This document shows positions 46,717-57,466 of a stretch of 64,000 nt of DNA, piece by piece. Position 1 is the first letter of the stretch; each line of letters starts with the position of its first letter. The notes below the pieces were generated by a model, which ran no database searches, was not told the origin of the DNA, and worked only from the letters and a program-made list of their open reading frames with translations. Origin of the DNA: Rubellimicrobium thermophilum DSM 16684 (GTDB lineage: Bacteria; Pseudomonadota; Alphaproteobacteria; Rhodobacterales; Rhodobacteraceae); contig NZ_KE557320.1 of the NCBI RefSeq assembly GCF_000442315.1, forward strand, positions 645,606-709,605, written 5' to 3'. The translations under genes were made by a program, and so were the position numbers.

Positions 46717-47995
46717 CGGCCTGCAGGGCGCGGTAGCGGTCGCGCTGGCGCGCGGTCCAGCGGATGCGCAGATGCGTGCCCCCCTCCGCTTCCTCCTCGC
46801 CCAGAACGACGCCCTGGTCATGCAGCCAGGCGCGCAGGCGCCCCTCGGCATGGGGAAGGAACAGATCCTCTTCGCTTCGCGGATCGTCCAGCCGGGCCGC
46901 CACGGCCGAAAGCAGAGGGGCAATCCCCTCTCCCGTCAGGGCCGAAACGGGGAAGACCGCCGGTTCGCGGCCGGAGCGAATGGCGATGCGGTCGCGCATC
47001 TCCTCCGGCAGAAGATCGATCTTGTTCCACACCTCGATCAGAGGGGTGCTCTCGGCCACGCCCAGAGAGGCGAGAATCGCCTCCACATCGCGGGCCTGCG
47101 CCTCGCTTTGGGGATGGGCGATGTCGCGGACATGGAGGATGAGATCGGCGTCCAGCACCTCCTCCAGCGTGGCGCGGAAGGCGGCGACCAGTTCGGTCGG
47201 CAGGTTGGAGATGAAGCCCACCGTATCCGAAAGGATCACATCGAGCCCGGCAGGCAGCCGGACACGCCGCATCGTCGGATCGAGCGTGGCAAAGAGCATG
47301 TCTTTTGCCAGCACGTCGGAGCCGGTGAGGCGGTTGAACAGCGTGCTCTTGCCGGCATTCGTGTAGCCGACGAGGGCAACCACGGGAAACGGCACCTTGG
47401 CGCGGGCAGCGCGGTGGAGCGTCCGGGTGCGCGAGACGCGGTCAAGCTGACGGCGCAGCTTGACAAGCTGGTCGTCGATGGCGCGGCGGTCTGCCTCGAT
47501 CTGCGTCTCGCCGGGACCGCCGACGAAGCCGAAGCCGCCGCGCTGGCGTTCCAGATGGGTCCAGGAGCGGACAAGCCGCGTGCGCTGATAGGAGAGCGCG
47601 GCCATCTCGACCTGCAGAACGCCTTCGCGCGTGCGGGCCCGGTCGGCAAAGATCTCGAGGATGAGACCGGTGCGGTCGAGGAGCTTCGTCCCCCATTCCT
47701 TCTCGAGATTGCGCTGCTGGACCGGAGAGACGGGCCCGTCCACGAGGACGAGTTCCACGCCCGCTTCCGCGAAGCGTGCCTTGAGCTCGGCCACCTTGCC
47801 CGAGCCGAAGAGCATTCCCGGATGCGGTCTGGCAAGGGGAACCACCTCGGCCCCGCGCAGATCGAGGCCGGGCAGTGCGGCGGCCAGCGCGACGGCCTCT
47901 TCCAGGGCAGGACCGGCCGGGCGGGCATCGCGCCCGCCCCTGAGAGCCGGATGCAGGACCCAGGCCGGGGTCCTCTTGGCCGCGGTATCGCGCAA
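46685..47995 (-). CDS. hflX: GTPase HflX
   Basis: 436 residues. The N-terminal HflX domain has GSGKVAELKARF and the following glycine-rich GGFGFVGGPGETQIE. The G domain shows G1 GYTNAGKSTLFNRL, G3 DTVGFISNLP and G4 NKID. HflX is a ribosome-associated GTPase that splits stalled or stressed ribosomes. It lies 3 bp downstream of hfq in the ntr-hfq-hflX string, the common alphaproteobacterial order. Confidence 0.95.
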   Translation of the reverse strand: MRDTAAKRTPAWVLHPALRGGRDARPAGPALEEAVALAAALPGLDLRGAEVVPLARPHPGMLFGSGKVAELKARFAEAGVELVLVDGPVSPVQQRNLEKEWGTKLLDRTGLILEIFADRARTREGVLQVEMAALSYQRTRLVRSWTHLERQRGGFGFVGGPGETQIEADRRAIDDQLVKLRRQLDRVSRTRTLHRAARAKVPFPVVALVGYTNAGKSTLFNRLTGSDVLAKDMLFATLDPTMRRVRLPAGLDVILSDTVGFISNLPTELVAAFRATLEEVLDADLILHVRDIAHPQSEAQARDVEAILASLGVAESTPLIEVWNKIDLLPEEMRDRIAIRSGREPAVFPVSALTGEGIAPLLSAVAARLDDPRSEEDLFLPHAEGRLRAWLHDQGVVLGEEEAEGGTHLRIRWTARQRDRYRALQAATRRSRAEDG

Positions 47996-47998
47996 GCG

Positions 47999-48232
47999 TC
48001 AGTCGTCCCCGTCGTAGAGGTTGACGGGCTGCGACGGCATGATGGTGCTGATCGCGCTCTTGTAGACGAGCTGGCTTTGCCCGTCGCGGCGCAGCAGCAC
48101 GCAGAAGCTGTCGAACCAGGTGATCACGCCCTGGAGCTTCACGCCGTTGATCAGGAAGATCGTGACCGGCACCTTGGTCTTGCGGACGTGATTGAGGAAG
48201 GCGTCCTGGAGGTTCTGTTTGCCTTCGGCCAT
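47999..48232 (-). CDS. hfq: RNA chaperone Hfq
   Basis: 77-residue Sm-like protein: [49 protein letters not shown] (the YKHAIST-type Sm2 motif with Ser in place of His). It forms hexamers that pair sRNAs with mRNAs. ATG 48232 has GGGAG upstream and gives the usual length. The frame stays open further up: ATG 48438 overlaps the ntrX stop with its own GAGGAGGG site and would add ~68 disordered residues. The short form is standard. Confidence 0.95.
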   Translation of the reverse strand: MAEGKQNLQDAFLNHVRKTKVPVTIFLINGVKLQGVITWFDSFCVLLRRDGQSQLVYKSAISTIMPSQPVNLYDGDD

Positions 48233-48435
48233 TCCGGCTCCCGCCTTGGTCTTGCGGCCCTGGGACGGGCCGTCGCCTTCGGCGTCACTATGGCGGGACA
48301 CCGGGGGGCTTTCCAGCCCCCGCAACATGTTCTCCGGCATGGCTGTGGCCGGTTTGCCCGGGATCGGCTGCGCGGAGGCTGCCGGACGGACGATGCCCAG
48401 TGTCCGGCGCGGCGCAGGATTGTCTTCGGATGCCA
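48233..48435 (-). other. open 203-bp ntrX-hfq spacer
   Basis: In frame with hfq and free of stops. A start codon just overlaps the end of ntrX (ATGA, preceded by GAGGAGGG). The translation, [20 protein letters not shown] and onward, is proline/alanine/serine-rich and shows no domain. It is either untranslated leader that happens to be open or an N-terminal extension of Hfq. I favour leader. Confidence 0.4.
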
Positions 48436-49834
48436 TCATCCCTCCTCGGCATAGACCAGGCGCGGCGTGGCCTTGAGGCCCGTCACGACGCCCAGAGACT
48501 TGAGCTTGCGATGGAGCGCCGACCGCTCCACTCCCCACGAAGGCCGCCGTGCGCGAGATGTTGCCCCCAAAGCGGTTGATCTGCGTGAGAAGATATTCCT
48601 TCTCGAACAGTTCGCGCGCCTCGCGCAAGGGCAGGGTGGCCAGTCCCCCCGACAGCACGACGCGGTTGTCATCCGGGGCGCTCTCATCCATCGAGGGCAG
48701 CTCGCGCGCGGTGATGTCGCCGGTGGGCTCGCCCAGGATCAGGACGCGCTCGATGACATTGCGGAGCTGCCGGACATTGCCCGGCCAGTGCATCGTCTGC
48801 AGAAGGGCTCGGGCATCCTCGCCCAGACGGCGCAGGGGCAGGCCCTGGGTCTTGTTGAGAAGCTGGATGAAATGTTCGGCCAGCAGGGGAATGTCCTCGC
48901 GCCGGTCCCCGAGCGAGGGCACCGCGATCGGCACGACATTCAGGCGATGATAGAGTTCCTGGCGGAAGGTGCCGGCGGCGATGGCGGCCTTCAGGTCGCG
49001 GTTGGTCGAGGAGATCACGCGCATGTCCACATGGATCTTCTCGGTTCCGCCGACGCGGACGAACTGCTGATCCACCAGGACACGCAGGATCTTGGACTGC
49101 GTGCCCAGCGGCATGTCGGCCACCTCGTCGAAATAGATGATGCCGCCATGGGCCTGTTCCAGAAGCCCCTTCTCGATCCCCTTTCCGGCGCTTTCGCGGC
49201 CGAACAGCACCTCCTCGAAGCGCTCGGGCTCGATGGAGGCGGAGCTGACCACGACGAAGGGGCCCGATGCGCGGTTGGAATGGGCGTGGATCCAGCGTGC
49301 GGCCGTCTCCTTGCCCGATCCCGGCTCTCCCGTGAGCATGACGCGGCCGTTGGACTTCGTGACCTTCTCGAGCTGGGCCTTGAGGCTGCGGAAGGCGGGG
49401 CTGTCGCCCAGCATCTCGGTCTTCTGCGCACCGCCGCGCTTGAGTGCCTGGTTTTCGCGCCGCAGCCGCGAAGTCTCCATCGCCCGGCGGATGACGACAA
49501 GAAGCTGTTCGATGTTGAAGGGTTTCTCGATGAAGTCGTAGGCGCCCTGCTTGATCGCGGCCACTGCGATCTCGATGTTGCCGTGACCGGAGATGATGAT
49601 GATCGGTACCTCGGGGTGTTCGCGCTTCATCGTCTTGAGGATGTCGATCCCGTCCATCCGGCTGTCCTTGAGCCAGATGTCGAGAATCATCAGCGCCGGC
49701 ACCTCCCTGGCGATCTCGGCCATGCACTGTTCCGAAGTCCCGGCAAGCCGGGTGGTATAGCCCTCGTCCCTCAGGATGTCCGAGATCAGTTCGCGGATGT
49801 CACGCTCGTCGTCGGTGATCAGGATGTCGCCCAT
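48436..49834 (-). CDS. ntrX: nitrogen regulation response regulator NtrX (frameshifted near the C-terminus)
   Basis: Receiver domain (1-120) with phospho-acceptor Asp52 in [18 protein letters not shown]+ domain with Walker [13 protein letters not shown] and [15 protein letters not shown], and a Fis-type helix-turn-helix. The AAA+ loop reads [14 protein letters not shown], without the GAFTGA sigma-54 contact motif, as in other alphaproteobacterial NtrX. In the C-run 48533-48536 one base too many makes the frame run through into hfq (a false 611-aa fusion). The corrected end is [21 protein letters not shown], the expected DNA-binding helix, stopping at 48436. It is 3 bp downstream of ntrY, its sensor kinase. 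Confidence 0.92.
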
Positions 49835-49837
49835 CTC

Positions 49838-52120
49838 TTATACCGCCCTTCTTGTTGCCTGCATGATATGCACTGCTTCGCTCTGATGGCCTGCCCCTTC
49901 CGTGGGGGCGACCTTGGCCGGCAAGCGGATCACGGCGCGTGCGCCCCGCCCTTCGGCATCCTCGAGGGCCAGCGTTCCGCCATGCTCCTCGACGATCTTC
50001 CGGACGATGGGAAGGCCCAGACCGGTGCCCTTTTCCCGTGTCGTCACATAGGGTTCAAAGAGACGGCTGCGGTCCTGCGGCAGGCCCGTGCCGTTGTCCT
50101 CGACGATGATGGTGGCGCGCGCGCCCTCCTGCGTCAGCATCACCCGGATGCAGGGATCGAAGGGGCTGTCGGGTTCGCGTTCGGCGCGAGCTTCGATGGC
50201 CTCGCCGGCATTCTTCATCAGATTGGTCAGCGCCTGGGAGATCAGGCCGGGATCCACCTCGGCCGGGACGGGATGGGCTGGCAGGACCAACTCGAAGCGC
50301 ACACCGGGCTGCCCCGCTTCCTGAAGGGTGACGGCATCGCGCAGGATCCGCGAGAGATCCGCATCGCGGCGTTCGGGCACGGGCATCCGGGCAAAGCGGC
50401 TGAACTCGTCCACGATGCGGCGCAGATCCTCGGTCTGGCGGACGATGACATCGGTCATCTGCTCGAGATCCGCCGCCTCCTCGGCGGACAGGCGGCGGGC
50501 GAACTTGCGCTTCACGCGTTCGGCCGACAGACGGATGGGCGTGAGGGGATTCTTGATCTCATGCGCGATGCGGCGCGCCACATCGCCCCAGGCGGCCATG
50601 CGCTGGGCGGACACCAGATCCGTCACATCGTCGAAGGCCAGGACATAGCCTTCGAGCGCGCCCTCCTCGGACAGGCGGGGAGAGAGACGGACCAGCAGGA
50701 TCTCCTGCCGCCCCCCGCGCAACAGCGAAACCTGTTCCTGCAGCAGTTCCCGCCCTTCGGCCCGCAGCATCTGGAAAAGCGGGGCGAATTCCGGCACGGC
50801 GAGGGATAGCGGCATGTTGGCCTCCACCTCGCCCAGGAGGCGGCGGGCCGAGCGGTTGGCAAAGGTCACGCGTCCTTCCGCATCCAGGCCGACGACACCC
50901 GAGCTCACGGAGGACAGGACCGAATCGAACAGCCGCCGGCGTCCCTCGATCTGCTCGGCGGTGTCGAGAAGGCGATCACGCTGAGCCTTCAGTTTGCCCG
51001 TCATGTCATTGAAATGACGTGCAAGGGCGGCGATCTCGTCATCGCCCTCCTCTTCGATCACGCGCACATCCAGATCGCCGCGGCCGACCCGTTCGGAGGC
51101 CACCAGAAGCCGGCCCACGGGTCGCGACAGGCCTTCGGCATACCACAGGGCAAGCCAGACCGCGGCAAGGATCAGGATGACCGAGAAGCCCAGATAGAGC
51201 AGACCGAATTCGAACAGCAGGCGCCCCTTGTCGGCATCGAGCTGGCGGTAGAGCTCCACGGTGGCCTGAGTCTCGTCGAGAAGGGACAGGATTCCCCCAT
51301 CGACGGCGCGCGTCACGAAGAGCCAGCGGTCCACGAATCCATCGAGAGGGATCAGGGCGCGGAATTCGTTGTTGGCCCAGTCCTCGATGATGGCGACGCC
51401 TTCGGCCTGGGCTGTGGCAAAATCCTCCGGAGAGGGGCGCTCATAGCCGAATTCGTAGGACCGGGCGCCGCGGGCGCGGATGGTGCCGTCCCCGTCGATG
51501 ACGAAGGCCTCGGTCAGGCCGCGTTCGATACGCGCCTGCACGCGCCCCAGCGCCTGACGCAGATCGCCATCCGACAGGCCGAAATCGGCGCGCCGGCGGG
51601 CTGCCTCGTTCTCGGCTTCGAGAAACTCGGCAAGCTCGCGCCCGTCGCGGGCGAGCTCCTCGCGATGTTCCTGTTCATAGGCCTGCGCAGCGGCCAGAGA
51701 GGTAGAGACGACCTGGCGGACCCGTTCGGAGAACCAGCCCTCGAGCCCGACATTGATGGTCAGGACGGAGAAGACGGCGACCAGGACAGCGGGAATCAGC
51801 GCCAGAAGGGCGAACACCCCCACCAGCCGCATATGGAGCCGGCTGCCGGCCGAACGGGCCCGGCGCGCCGCCACCATGCGGGCGACGTCACGGCCCACCA
51901 GCGCCGCCACGACGAGGGCATAGACAAGATCAGCCAGGATCACGAGCCGCAGGGCCGGCGAGGATGCGCCCTGATCGAGCGGGCCGAGGACGTAGTAGGT
52001 CAGCCCGGCCAGGACCGGACCGAGGAGAACGAGACCCAGTGTTGCGGCGTTGCGGAACCGGGGCTGGCGTATCAGACGCCCCAGCCGCACCAATCCCCTG
52101 CCTGTCAGACCACGCCGCAC
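49838..52120 (-). CDS. ntrY: nitrogen regulation sensor kinase NtrY
   Basis: 760-residue transmembrane kinase. Helices at about 22-45, 55-75, 95-118 and ~295-318 enclose a periplasmic/extracytoplasmic domain. A HAMP segment follows (RPVGRLLVASERVGRGDLDVRV), then a PAS domain (about 390-490), HisKA with [19 protein letters not shown], and HATPase_c with NLMKNAGEAIE, EDNGTGLP and GTGLGLPIVRKI. Partner of NtrX, the gene that follows 3 bp later. Confidence 0.95.
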   Translation of the reverse strand: MRRGLTGRGLVRLGRLIRQPRFRNAATLGLVLLGPVLAGLTYYVLGPLDQGASSPALRLVILADLVYALVVAALVGRDVARMVAARRARSAGSRLHMRLVGVFALLALIPAVLVAVFSVLTINVGLEGWFSERVRQVVSTSLAAAQAYEQEHREELARDGRELAEFLEAENEAARRRADFGLSDGDLRQALGRVQARIERGLTEAFVIDGDGTIRARGARSYEFGYERPSPEDFATAQAEGVAIIEDWANNEFRALIPLDGFVDRWLFVTRAVDGGILSLLDETQATVELYRQLDADKGRLLFEFGLLYLGFSVILILAAVWLALWYAEGLSRPVGRLLVASERVGRGDLDVRVIEEEGDDEIAALARHFNDMTGKLKAQRDRLLDTAEQIEGRRRLFDSVLSSVSSGVVGLDAEGRVTFANRSARRLLGEVEANMPLSLAVPEFAPLFQMLRAEGRELLQEQVSLLRGGRQEILLVRLSPRLSEEGALEGYVLAFDDVTDLVSAQRMAAWGDVARRIAHEIKNPLTPIRLSAERVKRKFARRLSAEEAADLEQMTDVIVRQTEDLRRIVDEFSRFARMPVPERRDADLSRILRDAVTLQEAGQPGVRFELVLPAHPVPAEVDPGLISQALTNLMKNAGEAIEARAEREPDSPFDPCIRVMLTQEGARATIIVEDNGTGLPQDRSRLFEPYVTTREKGTGLGLPIVRKIVEEHGGTLALEDAEGRGARAVIRLPAKVAPTEGAGHQSEAVHIMQATRRAV

Positions 52121-52218
52121 GCCCCTCGCCTCATGTTACGGGCGGCGCACAGCGCCCCCGCCCCCGCCTTCCGCAGTCACGCGAGGCAGGGCCCCGGAGC
52201 CACGGTTCTGTGACCTGT

Positions 52219-53601
52219 TTACATCAACCGGCGGCGGCGTGTCACGCGGATATCATGGTCCGTGATCTTCTTGCGCAGCGTATTCCGATTGATGCCGAGC
52301 AGATCCGCAGCCCGCGCCTGGTTCCCGCCTGTCGCATCCAGCGCCGCCTCGATCAGCGGCACTTCAACTTCGGCCAGTATCCGGTCGTAAAGCCCGGGCG
52401 GCGGCAGGGATGCGCCATGGAGGTCGAAATAGCGCCTGAGATATCGCGCAACCGCGGCAGAGAGGCGCTCTCCCCCCTCGGCAGGTCGTGGCAGATCGGC
52501 AACAGATTGGGTGCCGATGACCGCCTCCACCTCGGCGCGGCTGATCTCCTCGCCTGTCGCCGTGGCGGCAAGGCGGCGAATCACATGTTCGAGCTGGCGC
52601 ACATTGCCGGGCCAGGTATAGGCGCGCAGCACCTCGAGCCCGCCAGGCGAGAGCCGCCGCGCCGGAAGGCCGTCACGTTCGGCCCGCGACAGGGCATGCT
52701 GGGCCAGAGGGACGACATCGTCCACCCGTTCGCGCAAGGGCGGCATCGCAAGCGTCACGCCGTTCAGGCGGTAGTAGAAGTCCTCACGGAATTTCCCTGT
52801 CTCGATGAGAGCCTGCAGGTCGCACCGGGTGGTAGACAGGAGGCGCGGACCGCTGCCATCGAGTGAATCGATGAGTCGCGCGGCGCGGGCCTGGGCTTCC
52901 TCGGGCCAGTCGGCCACCTCATCGAACAGCAGGGATCCCCCCCTGGCTCGGGCGACAGCCTGCGACAGCGCATCGCCCTGGGACAGATCGGCCGCGGAGA
53001 CCGTGACGAAGGGCAATGTGCGGCGATCCGAGAAATCATGCAGGGCGCGCGCCACAAGGCTCTTGCCGGTTCCGGATTCCCCTGTGATCAGAACAGGAAG
53101 CGCGGAGTTCATCACCTTGGCAACAAGGCGATAGAGGGCCTGCATCGCCGGCGTGCGGCCAACAAGGGGCAGATCGGCATCGCCCGTCGCGGCGGGGCTC
53201 TGCTCTCGCGGGGACCGGGGCGCAACAGCGGCGCGCCGGCGCGTCTCGAGCGCCCGCGCGGCCCGTTTGAGAAGGTCCGGCAGGTCAAATGGCTTGGGCA
53301 GATAGTCGAAGGCTTCGGCCTCGGCCGCACGGATGGCCGTCATGATGGTGTTCTGGGCCGAGATCACGATGACCGGCAGACCGGGCCGCGCCTGTCCGAT
53401 CCGGGGAAGCTGCTCGAGGCCGTTGCCATCCGGCATCACGACATCCGAGATGACAAGATCGCCCTTGCCCTCCTCTATCCATCGCATCAAGGTCATCATC
53501 GAAGCGGTTGCATGAACGCGACAACCGGCCCGCGTCAGCGCCTGCGTCAGCACCGTTCGGATCGTGCGGTCATCGTCGGCGACAAGGACGGTTCCATCCA
53601 T
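52219..53601 (-). CDS. ntrC: nitrogen regulatory protein C (NtrC), lacking the GAFTGA motif
   Basis: 460-residue response regulator. Receiver with Asp53 ([13 protein letters not shown]), AAA+ domain (Walker [50 protein letters not shown]) and Fis helix-turn-helix ([20 protein letters not shown]). Between Walker A and the DEVADWP box, the loop that normally holds GAFTGA is shortened to [15 protein letters not shown]. In Rhodobacter capsulatus the same loss goes with activation of sigma-70 promoters, so this protein probably also works without sigma-54. Its ATG shares one base with the ntrB stop. Confidence 0.95.
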   Translation of the reverse strand: MDGTVLVADDDRTIRTVLTQALTRAGCRVHATASMMTLMRWIEEGKGDLVISDVVMPDGNGLEQLPRIGQARPGLPVIVISAQNTIMTAIRAAEAEAFDYLPKPFDLPDLLKRAARALETRRRAAVAPRSPREQSPAATGDADLPLVGRTPAMQALYRLVAKVMNSALPVLITGESGTGKSLVARALHDFSDRRTLPFVTVSAADLSQGDALSQAVARARGGSLLFDEVADWPEEAQARAARLIDSLDGSGPRLLSTTRCDLQALIETGKFREDFYYRLNGVTLAMPPLRERVDDVVPLAQHALSRAERDGLPARRLSPGGLEVLRAYTWPGNVRQLEHVIRRLAATATGEEISRAEVEAVIGTQSVADLPRPAEGGERLSAAVARYLRRYFDLHGASLPPPGLYDRILAEVEVPLIEAALDATGGNQARAADLLGINRNTLRKKITDHDIRVTRRRRLM

Positions 53602-54689
53602 CAGCCTTCTCCTTCAGGCTCTTGCGGGGCGTCCTTCGGCACGCGAGGGAGCGAGACACGGAACGCGGTGCAGCCGGGACGGGAATCGACCGAGATCCAT
53701 CCCCCCATCTCCCCCACCAGCCTGGCCACGAGAGCAAGGCCGAGACCCGTGCCGTTCTCCCGCCCCGAGACGAAGGGCTCGAACACATCCGCGGCGATGG
53801 CGGGGGGCAGACCGGGCCCGTCATCCACGACTTCGATCTGGAGGGGCAGACGGGCCTTGCTGCCATCCGGCCGGGTCACGCGCAGCGAAGGGTCGTAGAA
53901 GGTGCGCAGGCGGATGGTCCCCCCCTGCGGCTGAGCCTCGCAAGCATTGCGGATCAGGTTCAGCAGCACCTGGAGGAGCTGATCGGGATCGGCGAGCGCC
54001 TGCGGAAGGGAGGGGTCGTAATCCTCCACGAAGGTCATGTGCGCCCCGAAGCCAAGCCGGGCCGACTGTCGTGCCCGATCGAGCGTATCATGCAGGTTCA
54101 CGGGGCGGATCGCCGGCGGCTGAAGCTGACCGAACTGTTCCACCTGGCCAAGAAGTGCGACAATGCGGCGGGTCTCCTCCACGATGAGATCGGTCAGCTC
54201 GAGATCGGATCCTGACAGGCCCATCGACAGGAGCTGGGCCGCCCCGGCAATGCCGGCCAGCGGATTCTTGATCTCATGGGCGAGCATCTCCGCCATGCCG
54301 ATGGCGGATCGGGCCGCACGGCGGCTTTGGGAGGCCTGCGTCACCCGTCCGGCAATCTCGCGCGGGGCGATCAGGATCAGCATCGCGCCCGGCATGCCAT
54401 GCATCGGCGCGGCATGAATGGAACAGGGCACCGGCGGGCGTTCGCCGCTGCCCACCAGCGCGTCATTGACCGAGAGCGAGGACTGCCGGGCCCGGGCTTG
54501 TGCTAGGGCATCATCCATAGGGGCGTCGATGGCCAGCCGTTCCCAGAGCGATTCGCCGCGCAGGGCGCGAGTGGAAAGGTTGAGGAAAAGCTCGGCGACC
54601 GGATTGGCATCGAGGATGCGGTCCGCCTCGTCAATCAGCAGGGCCGGCACAGGCAGAGAGGCCCAGATCGCCGCATCCCCGAGATTCAT
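53601..54689 (-). CDS. ntrB: nitrogen regulation histidine kinase NtrB
   Basis: 362-residue cytosolic kinase/phosphatase for NtrC. PAS domain (about 8-110, [20 protein letters not shown]), HisKA with [22 protein letters not shown] (phospho-His), HATPase_c with [24 protein letters not shown] and [13 protein letters not shown]. No membrane helices, as expected of a sensor governed by PII. ATG 54689 overlaps the dusB stop by 4 bp. Confidence 0.95.
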   Translation of the reverse strand: MNLGDAAIWASLPVPALLIDEADRILDANPVAELFLNLSTRALRGESLWERLAIDAPMDDALAQARARQSSLSVNDALVGSGERPPVPCSIHAAPMHGMPGAMLILIAPREIAGRVTQASQSRRAARSAIGMAEMLAHEIKNPLAGIAGAAQLLSMGLSGSDLELTDLIVEETRRIVALLGQVEQFGQLQPPAIRPVNLHDTLDRARQSARLGFGAHMTFVEDYDPSLPQALADPDQLLQVLLNLIRNACEAQPQGGTIRLRTFYDPSLRVTRPDGSKARLPLQIEVVDDGPGLPPAIAADVFEPFVSGRENGTGLGLALVARLVGEMGGWISVDSRPGCTAFRVSLPRVPKDAPQEPEGEG

Positions 54690-55681
54690 GCCGCGGCCCT
54701 CTCGCTGCCGGCGATGGCAGAGGGGATGAGGCGCAGGACGATCCGGGGGTTCTCCTCCGTCAGCAGGGATCGGCGCAAGGGCAGCGGAGTGCCGGCATGA
54801 TCCATGAACCAGCCCAGATGCTTGCGCGCAAGACGCAGGCCGATCTCCCTTCCATGAAAGTCGAGCATCGACTCGTAATGAATTGAAACAAGATCGGAAA
54901 GATCGGTTCCGACGGGCTCTTTCGGGAGTGGACGCCCGGCCAGCGCGGCCGCGACCTGACCAGGTAGCCAGGGCCGTCCCCGGGCGGCGCGGCCGATCAT
55001 CACGCCCGCCGCCCCCGACAGGCGCAGCGCCTCGCGCGCGGTGGCGGCGCAGACGATGTCGCCATTGGCGATCACGGGAATCGAGACCGCCTCGGACACG
55101 GCGCGGATGGCAGCCCAGTCGGCGCTGCCCTTGTAGAACTGATCGCGCGTGCGGCCATGGATCGTCACAAGGCGGATGCCCGCCTCTTCTGCCCGTCGGG
55201 CAAGCTCGGGCGCATTGATCGACCCGCTGTCCCAGCCGAGCCGCATCTTGAGCGAGACCGGGACCGACACCGCACCGACGACCGCCTCGATCAGGCGCAG
55301 CGCATGGCAGGGATCGCGCATCAGCGCCGCGCCCGACCAGCCGGTCGTCACCTTCTTGGCCGGGCAGCCCATGTTGATGTCGATGAGCCGCGCGCCGCCT
55401 GCCTCGATCATGCGGGCAGCCTCGGCCATCCAGCGGGCCTCGCGCCCGGCGATCTGGACCACGGACTGACCCTCGTCCAGACCGAGAGCGGCCTTCTCGC
55501 GCACGCCCGGTCTGGCCTGCACCATCTCCTGCGAGGCTACCATCTCGGACACGACCCACCCGGCCCCGAACGAGGCCACAAGCCGGCGGAAGGGCAGATC
55601 CGTGATCCCGGCCATCGGCGCGAGGGCCACCGGCGGATCCAGCACAAGCCCCGGCAGGGCGATCGGCAGAAGTCTTTCCAT
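54686..55681 (-). CDS. dusB: tRNA-dihydrouridine synthase (NifR3 family)
   Basis: 331 residues, FMN-dependent reduction of uridine in tRNA D-loops. VALAPMAGITDLPFRRL, INMGCPAKKV (with the catalytic Cys), LVTIHGRTRDQFYKGSADW, and VIANGDIVCAA, GVMIGRAARGRPWL are all family blocks. In Rhodobacter capsulatus this gene (nifR3) leads the ntrBC operon, the same order as here. A 148-bp gap separates it from the divergent ispDF. Confidence 0.95.
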   Translation of the reverse strand: MERLLPIALPGLVLDPPVALAPMAGITDLPFRRLVASFGAGWVVSEMVASQEMVQARPGVREKAALGLDEGQSVVQIAGREARWMAEAARMIEAGGARLIDINMGCPAKKVTTGWSGAALMRDPCHALRLIEAVVGAVSVPVSLKMRLGWDSGSINAPELARRAEEAGIRLVTIHGRTRDQFYKGSADWAAIRAVSEAVSIPVIANGDIVCAATAREALRLSGAAGVMIGRAARGRPWLPGQVAAALAGRPLPKEPVGTDLSDLVSIHYESMLDFHGREIGLRLARKHLGWFMDHAGTPLPLRRSLLTEENPRIVLRLIPSAIAGSERAAA

Positions 55682-55829
55682 GGGACCTTCCTAGGCTCCG
55701 GCCTCGTCACAGGCAACGCGCAGGCCCCGACCCTTTGCATCCGGAACGGGCAAATGCCTAAAAAGAAGGCAATGCGGCGCAGGAACGGGCGGTTTGCGTC
55801 GCGCCTCGCTCTCGGCTAGCAGGGCGGAC

Positions 55830-56960
55830 ATGGAACTGGCCGGTGTCATCGTGGCGGCAGGGCGCGGATCGCGCCTGGGCGGAAGGCCCAAGCAATGGCG
55901 CCTTGTCAACGGCCTGCCCCTTGCCGGACACGCGCTGCACGCCTTCCGGCAGGCAGGAATCGCCCGCCTTGTCCTCGTCATCCATCCCGATGACCGGGCC
56001 GAAGCCGAACGCCTGATGCAGCCCGGTCTCCTGATCGTCCACGGCGCCGAAAGCCGGAGCGGCAGCGTCCGGGCCGGTCTTGAGGCGCTGGCGCCCACGC
56101 CCCCGGAGGCCGTTCTGATTCATGATGCGGCGCGCCCTTGCGTCTCTGCGGCGCTCATCCGGCGGGTGATCGAGGCTCTGGACCGGGCGGATGGCGCAGC
56201 CCCCGCCCTGCCCGTGACGGATGCGCTCTGGCGCAGCAGCGGCAGCTTCGTCGAAGCCGCCCATCCGCGCGACGGGCTGTGGCGGGCGCAGACGCCCCAG
56301 GGGTTCCGGTTCGGACCGATCCTTTCTGCCCATCAGGCGCATGCCGGCGAGGCGGCCGATGATGTCGAGGTGGCGCGGGCCGCAGGCCTGTCCGTCGCGC
56401 TGGTCCCCGGCGAGGAAGACAATTTCAAGGTGACGCTGCCGGGCGATCTCGAACGGGCGGCCCGCATCCTGGGGGAGGAGATGGAGGTTCGCACAGGCCA
56501 CGGCTATGATGTCCATGCCTTCGGGCCGGGCGACCATGTCATGCTCTGCGGGGTGCGCATCCCGCATGAGCGAGGCCTGTCCGCCCATTCCGATGGTGAT
56601 GCCGCCTTGCATGCGCTGACCGATGCGATCCTGGGGGCGCTGTGCCTGGGCGATATCGGCCAGCATTTTTCCCCCTCCGATCCCCGCTGGAAGGACGAGG
56701 ATTCGACGACCTTCCTGCGGCATGCCCACGGACTGGCCCGCGAGGCCGGCTTCCGGATCGGGCATTGCGACATCACGATCATCTGCGAGGCGCCCCGGAT
56801 CGCCCCCCATGTCGCGGCGATGCGGGAACGGATCGGTGCGGTCCTCGCGCTCTCGCCGGACCGGATCAGCGTGAAGGCCACGACATCCGAAAGACTCGGC
56901 TTCACGGGACGCCGGGAGGGCATCGCGGCCTTCGCCACGGCGACTCTGGTGCGGCCATGA
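55830..56960 (+). CDS. ispDF: bifunctional IspD/IspF (MEP cytidylyltransferase / ME-cPP synthase)
   Basis: Two steps of the non-mevalonate isoprenoid pathway in one 376-residue protein from ATG 55830. IspD part (1-~218): [18 protein letters not shown] for CTP binding, [12 protein letters not shown], and [11 protein letters not shown]. IspF part (~220-376): [34 protein letters not shown] for Zn2+, and [19 protein letters not shown]. The fusion is usual in alphaproteobacteria. It overlaps pgpA by 4 bp. Confidence 0.96.
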   Translation: MELAGVIVAAGRGSRLGGRPKQWRLVNGLPLAGHALHAFRQAGIARLVLVIHPDDRAEAERLMQPGLLIVHGAESRSGSVRAGLEALAPTPPEAVLIHDAARPCVSAALIRRVIEALDRADGAAPALPVTDALWRSSGSFVEAAHPRDGLWRAQTPQGFRFGPILSAHQAHAGEAADDVEVARAAGLSVALVPGEEDNFKVTLPGDLERAARILGEEMEVRTGHGYDVHAFGPGDHVMLCGVRIPHERGLSAHSDGDAALHALTDAILGALCLGDIGQHFSPSDPRWKDEDSTTFLRHAHGLAREAGFRIGHCDITIICEAPRIAPHVAAMRERIGAVLALSPDRISVKATTSERLGFTGRREGIAAFATATLVRP

Positions 56961-57466
56961 CATCGGCGATGACACCGGCGCGTCTGGCGGTGACGGTCCT
57001 CGGGGTCGGGCTGCTGCGCCCTGCCCCCGGCAGCTGGGGGTCGCTCTTCGCCTGTCTCCTGGCCGGTCCGCTGCTCTGGGTGGGGGGGCCCTGGCTCCTT
57101 CTGGGGGCGATTGCCGGGGCGGTCGCGCTCGGGCTCTGGGCGATTCCGCTCGCGGCCCCGCCGCATGGGGTGGAAGATCCACCCGAAGTCGTTATCGACG
57201 AGCTGGCCGGACAATGGATCGCGCTGCTGCCCGTGGGATTTGGCGCCTGGGCCAACGGTGTCGGCCCCGGCGCGCTCTGGCCTGGATGGATTGCCGCCTT
57301 CCTCCTGTTTCGCCTGTTCGACATCTGGAAGCCCGGACCCATCCGCTGGGCCGACCGCCGCACGGGGGCCTGGGGCGTGATGCTCGATGACCTGTTCGCC
57401 GGGATCGCCGCAGCGGTCGGCGTCGTGATCCTGGCCGGACTGGCCCATGGCGTGCTGATGCGATGA
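56957..57466 (+). CDS. pgpA: phosphatidylglycerophosphatase A
   Basis: 169-residue membrane phosphatase that makes phosphatidylglycerol. [13 protein letters not shown] is the family N-terminal block, [13 protein letters not shown] holds the acidic active-site residues, and [17 protein letters not shown] the C-terminal signature. Four hydrophobic segments. The start is within the ispDF stop (ATGA) and its own end overlaps cinA by 4 bp, so ispDF-pgpA-cinA form a tight operon. Confidence 0.95.
   Translation: MTSAMTPARLAVTVLGVGLLRPAPGSWGSLFACLLAGPLLWVGGPWLLLGAIAGAVALGLWAIPLAAPPHGVEDPPEVVIDELAGQWIALLPVGFGAWANGVGPGALWPGWIAAFLLFRLFDIWKPGPIRWADRRTGAWGVMLDDLFAGIAAAVGVVILAGLAHGVLMR

Noticed and set aside
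47999-49834. NtrX-Hfq fusion protein of 611 residues
   Set aside because: Created by one extra base in 48533-48536; the expected NtrX helix-turn-helix and stop are in the neighbouring frame.
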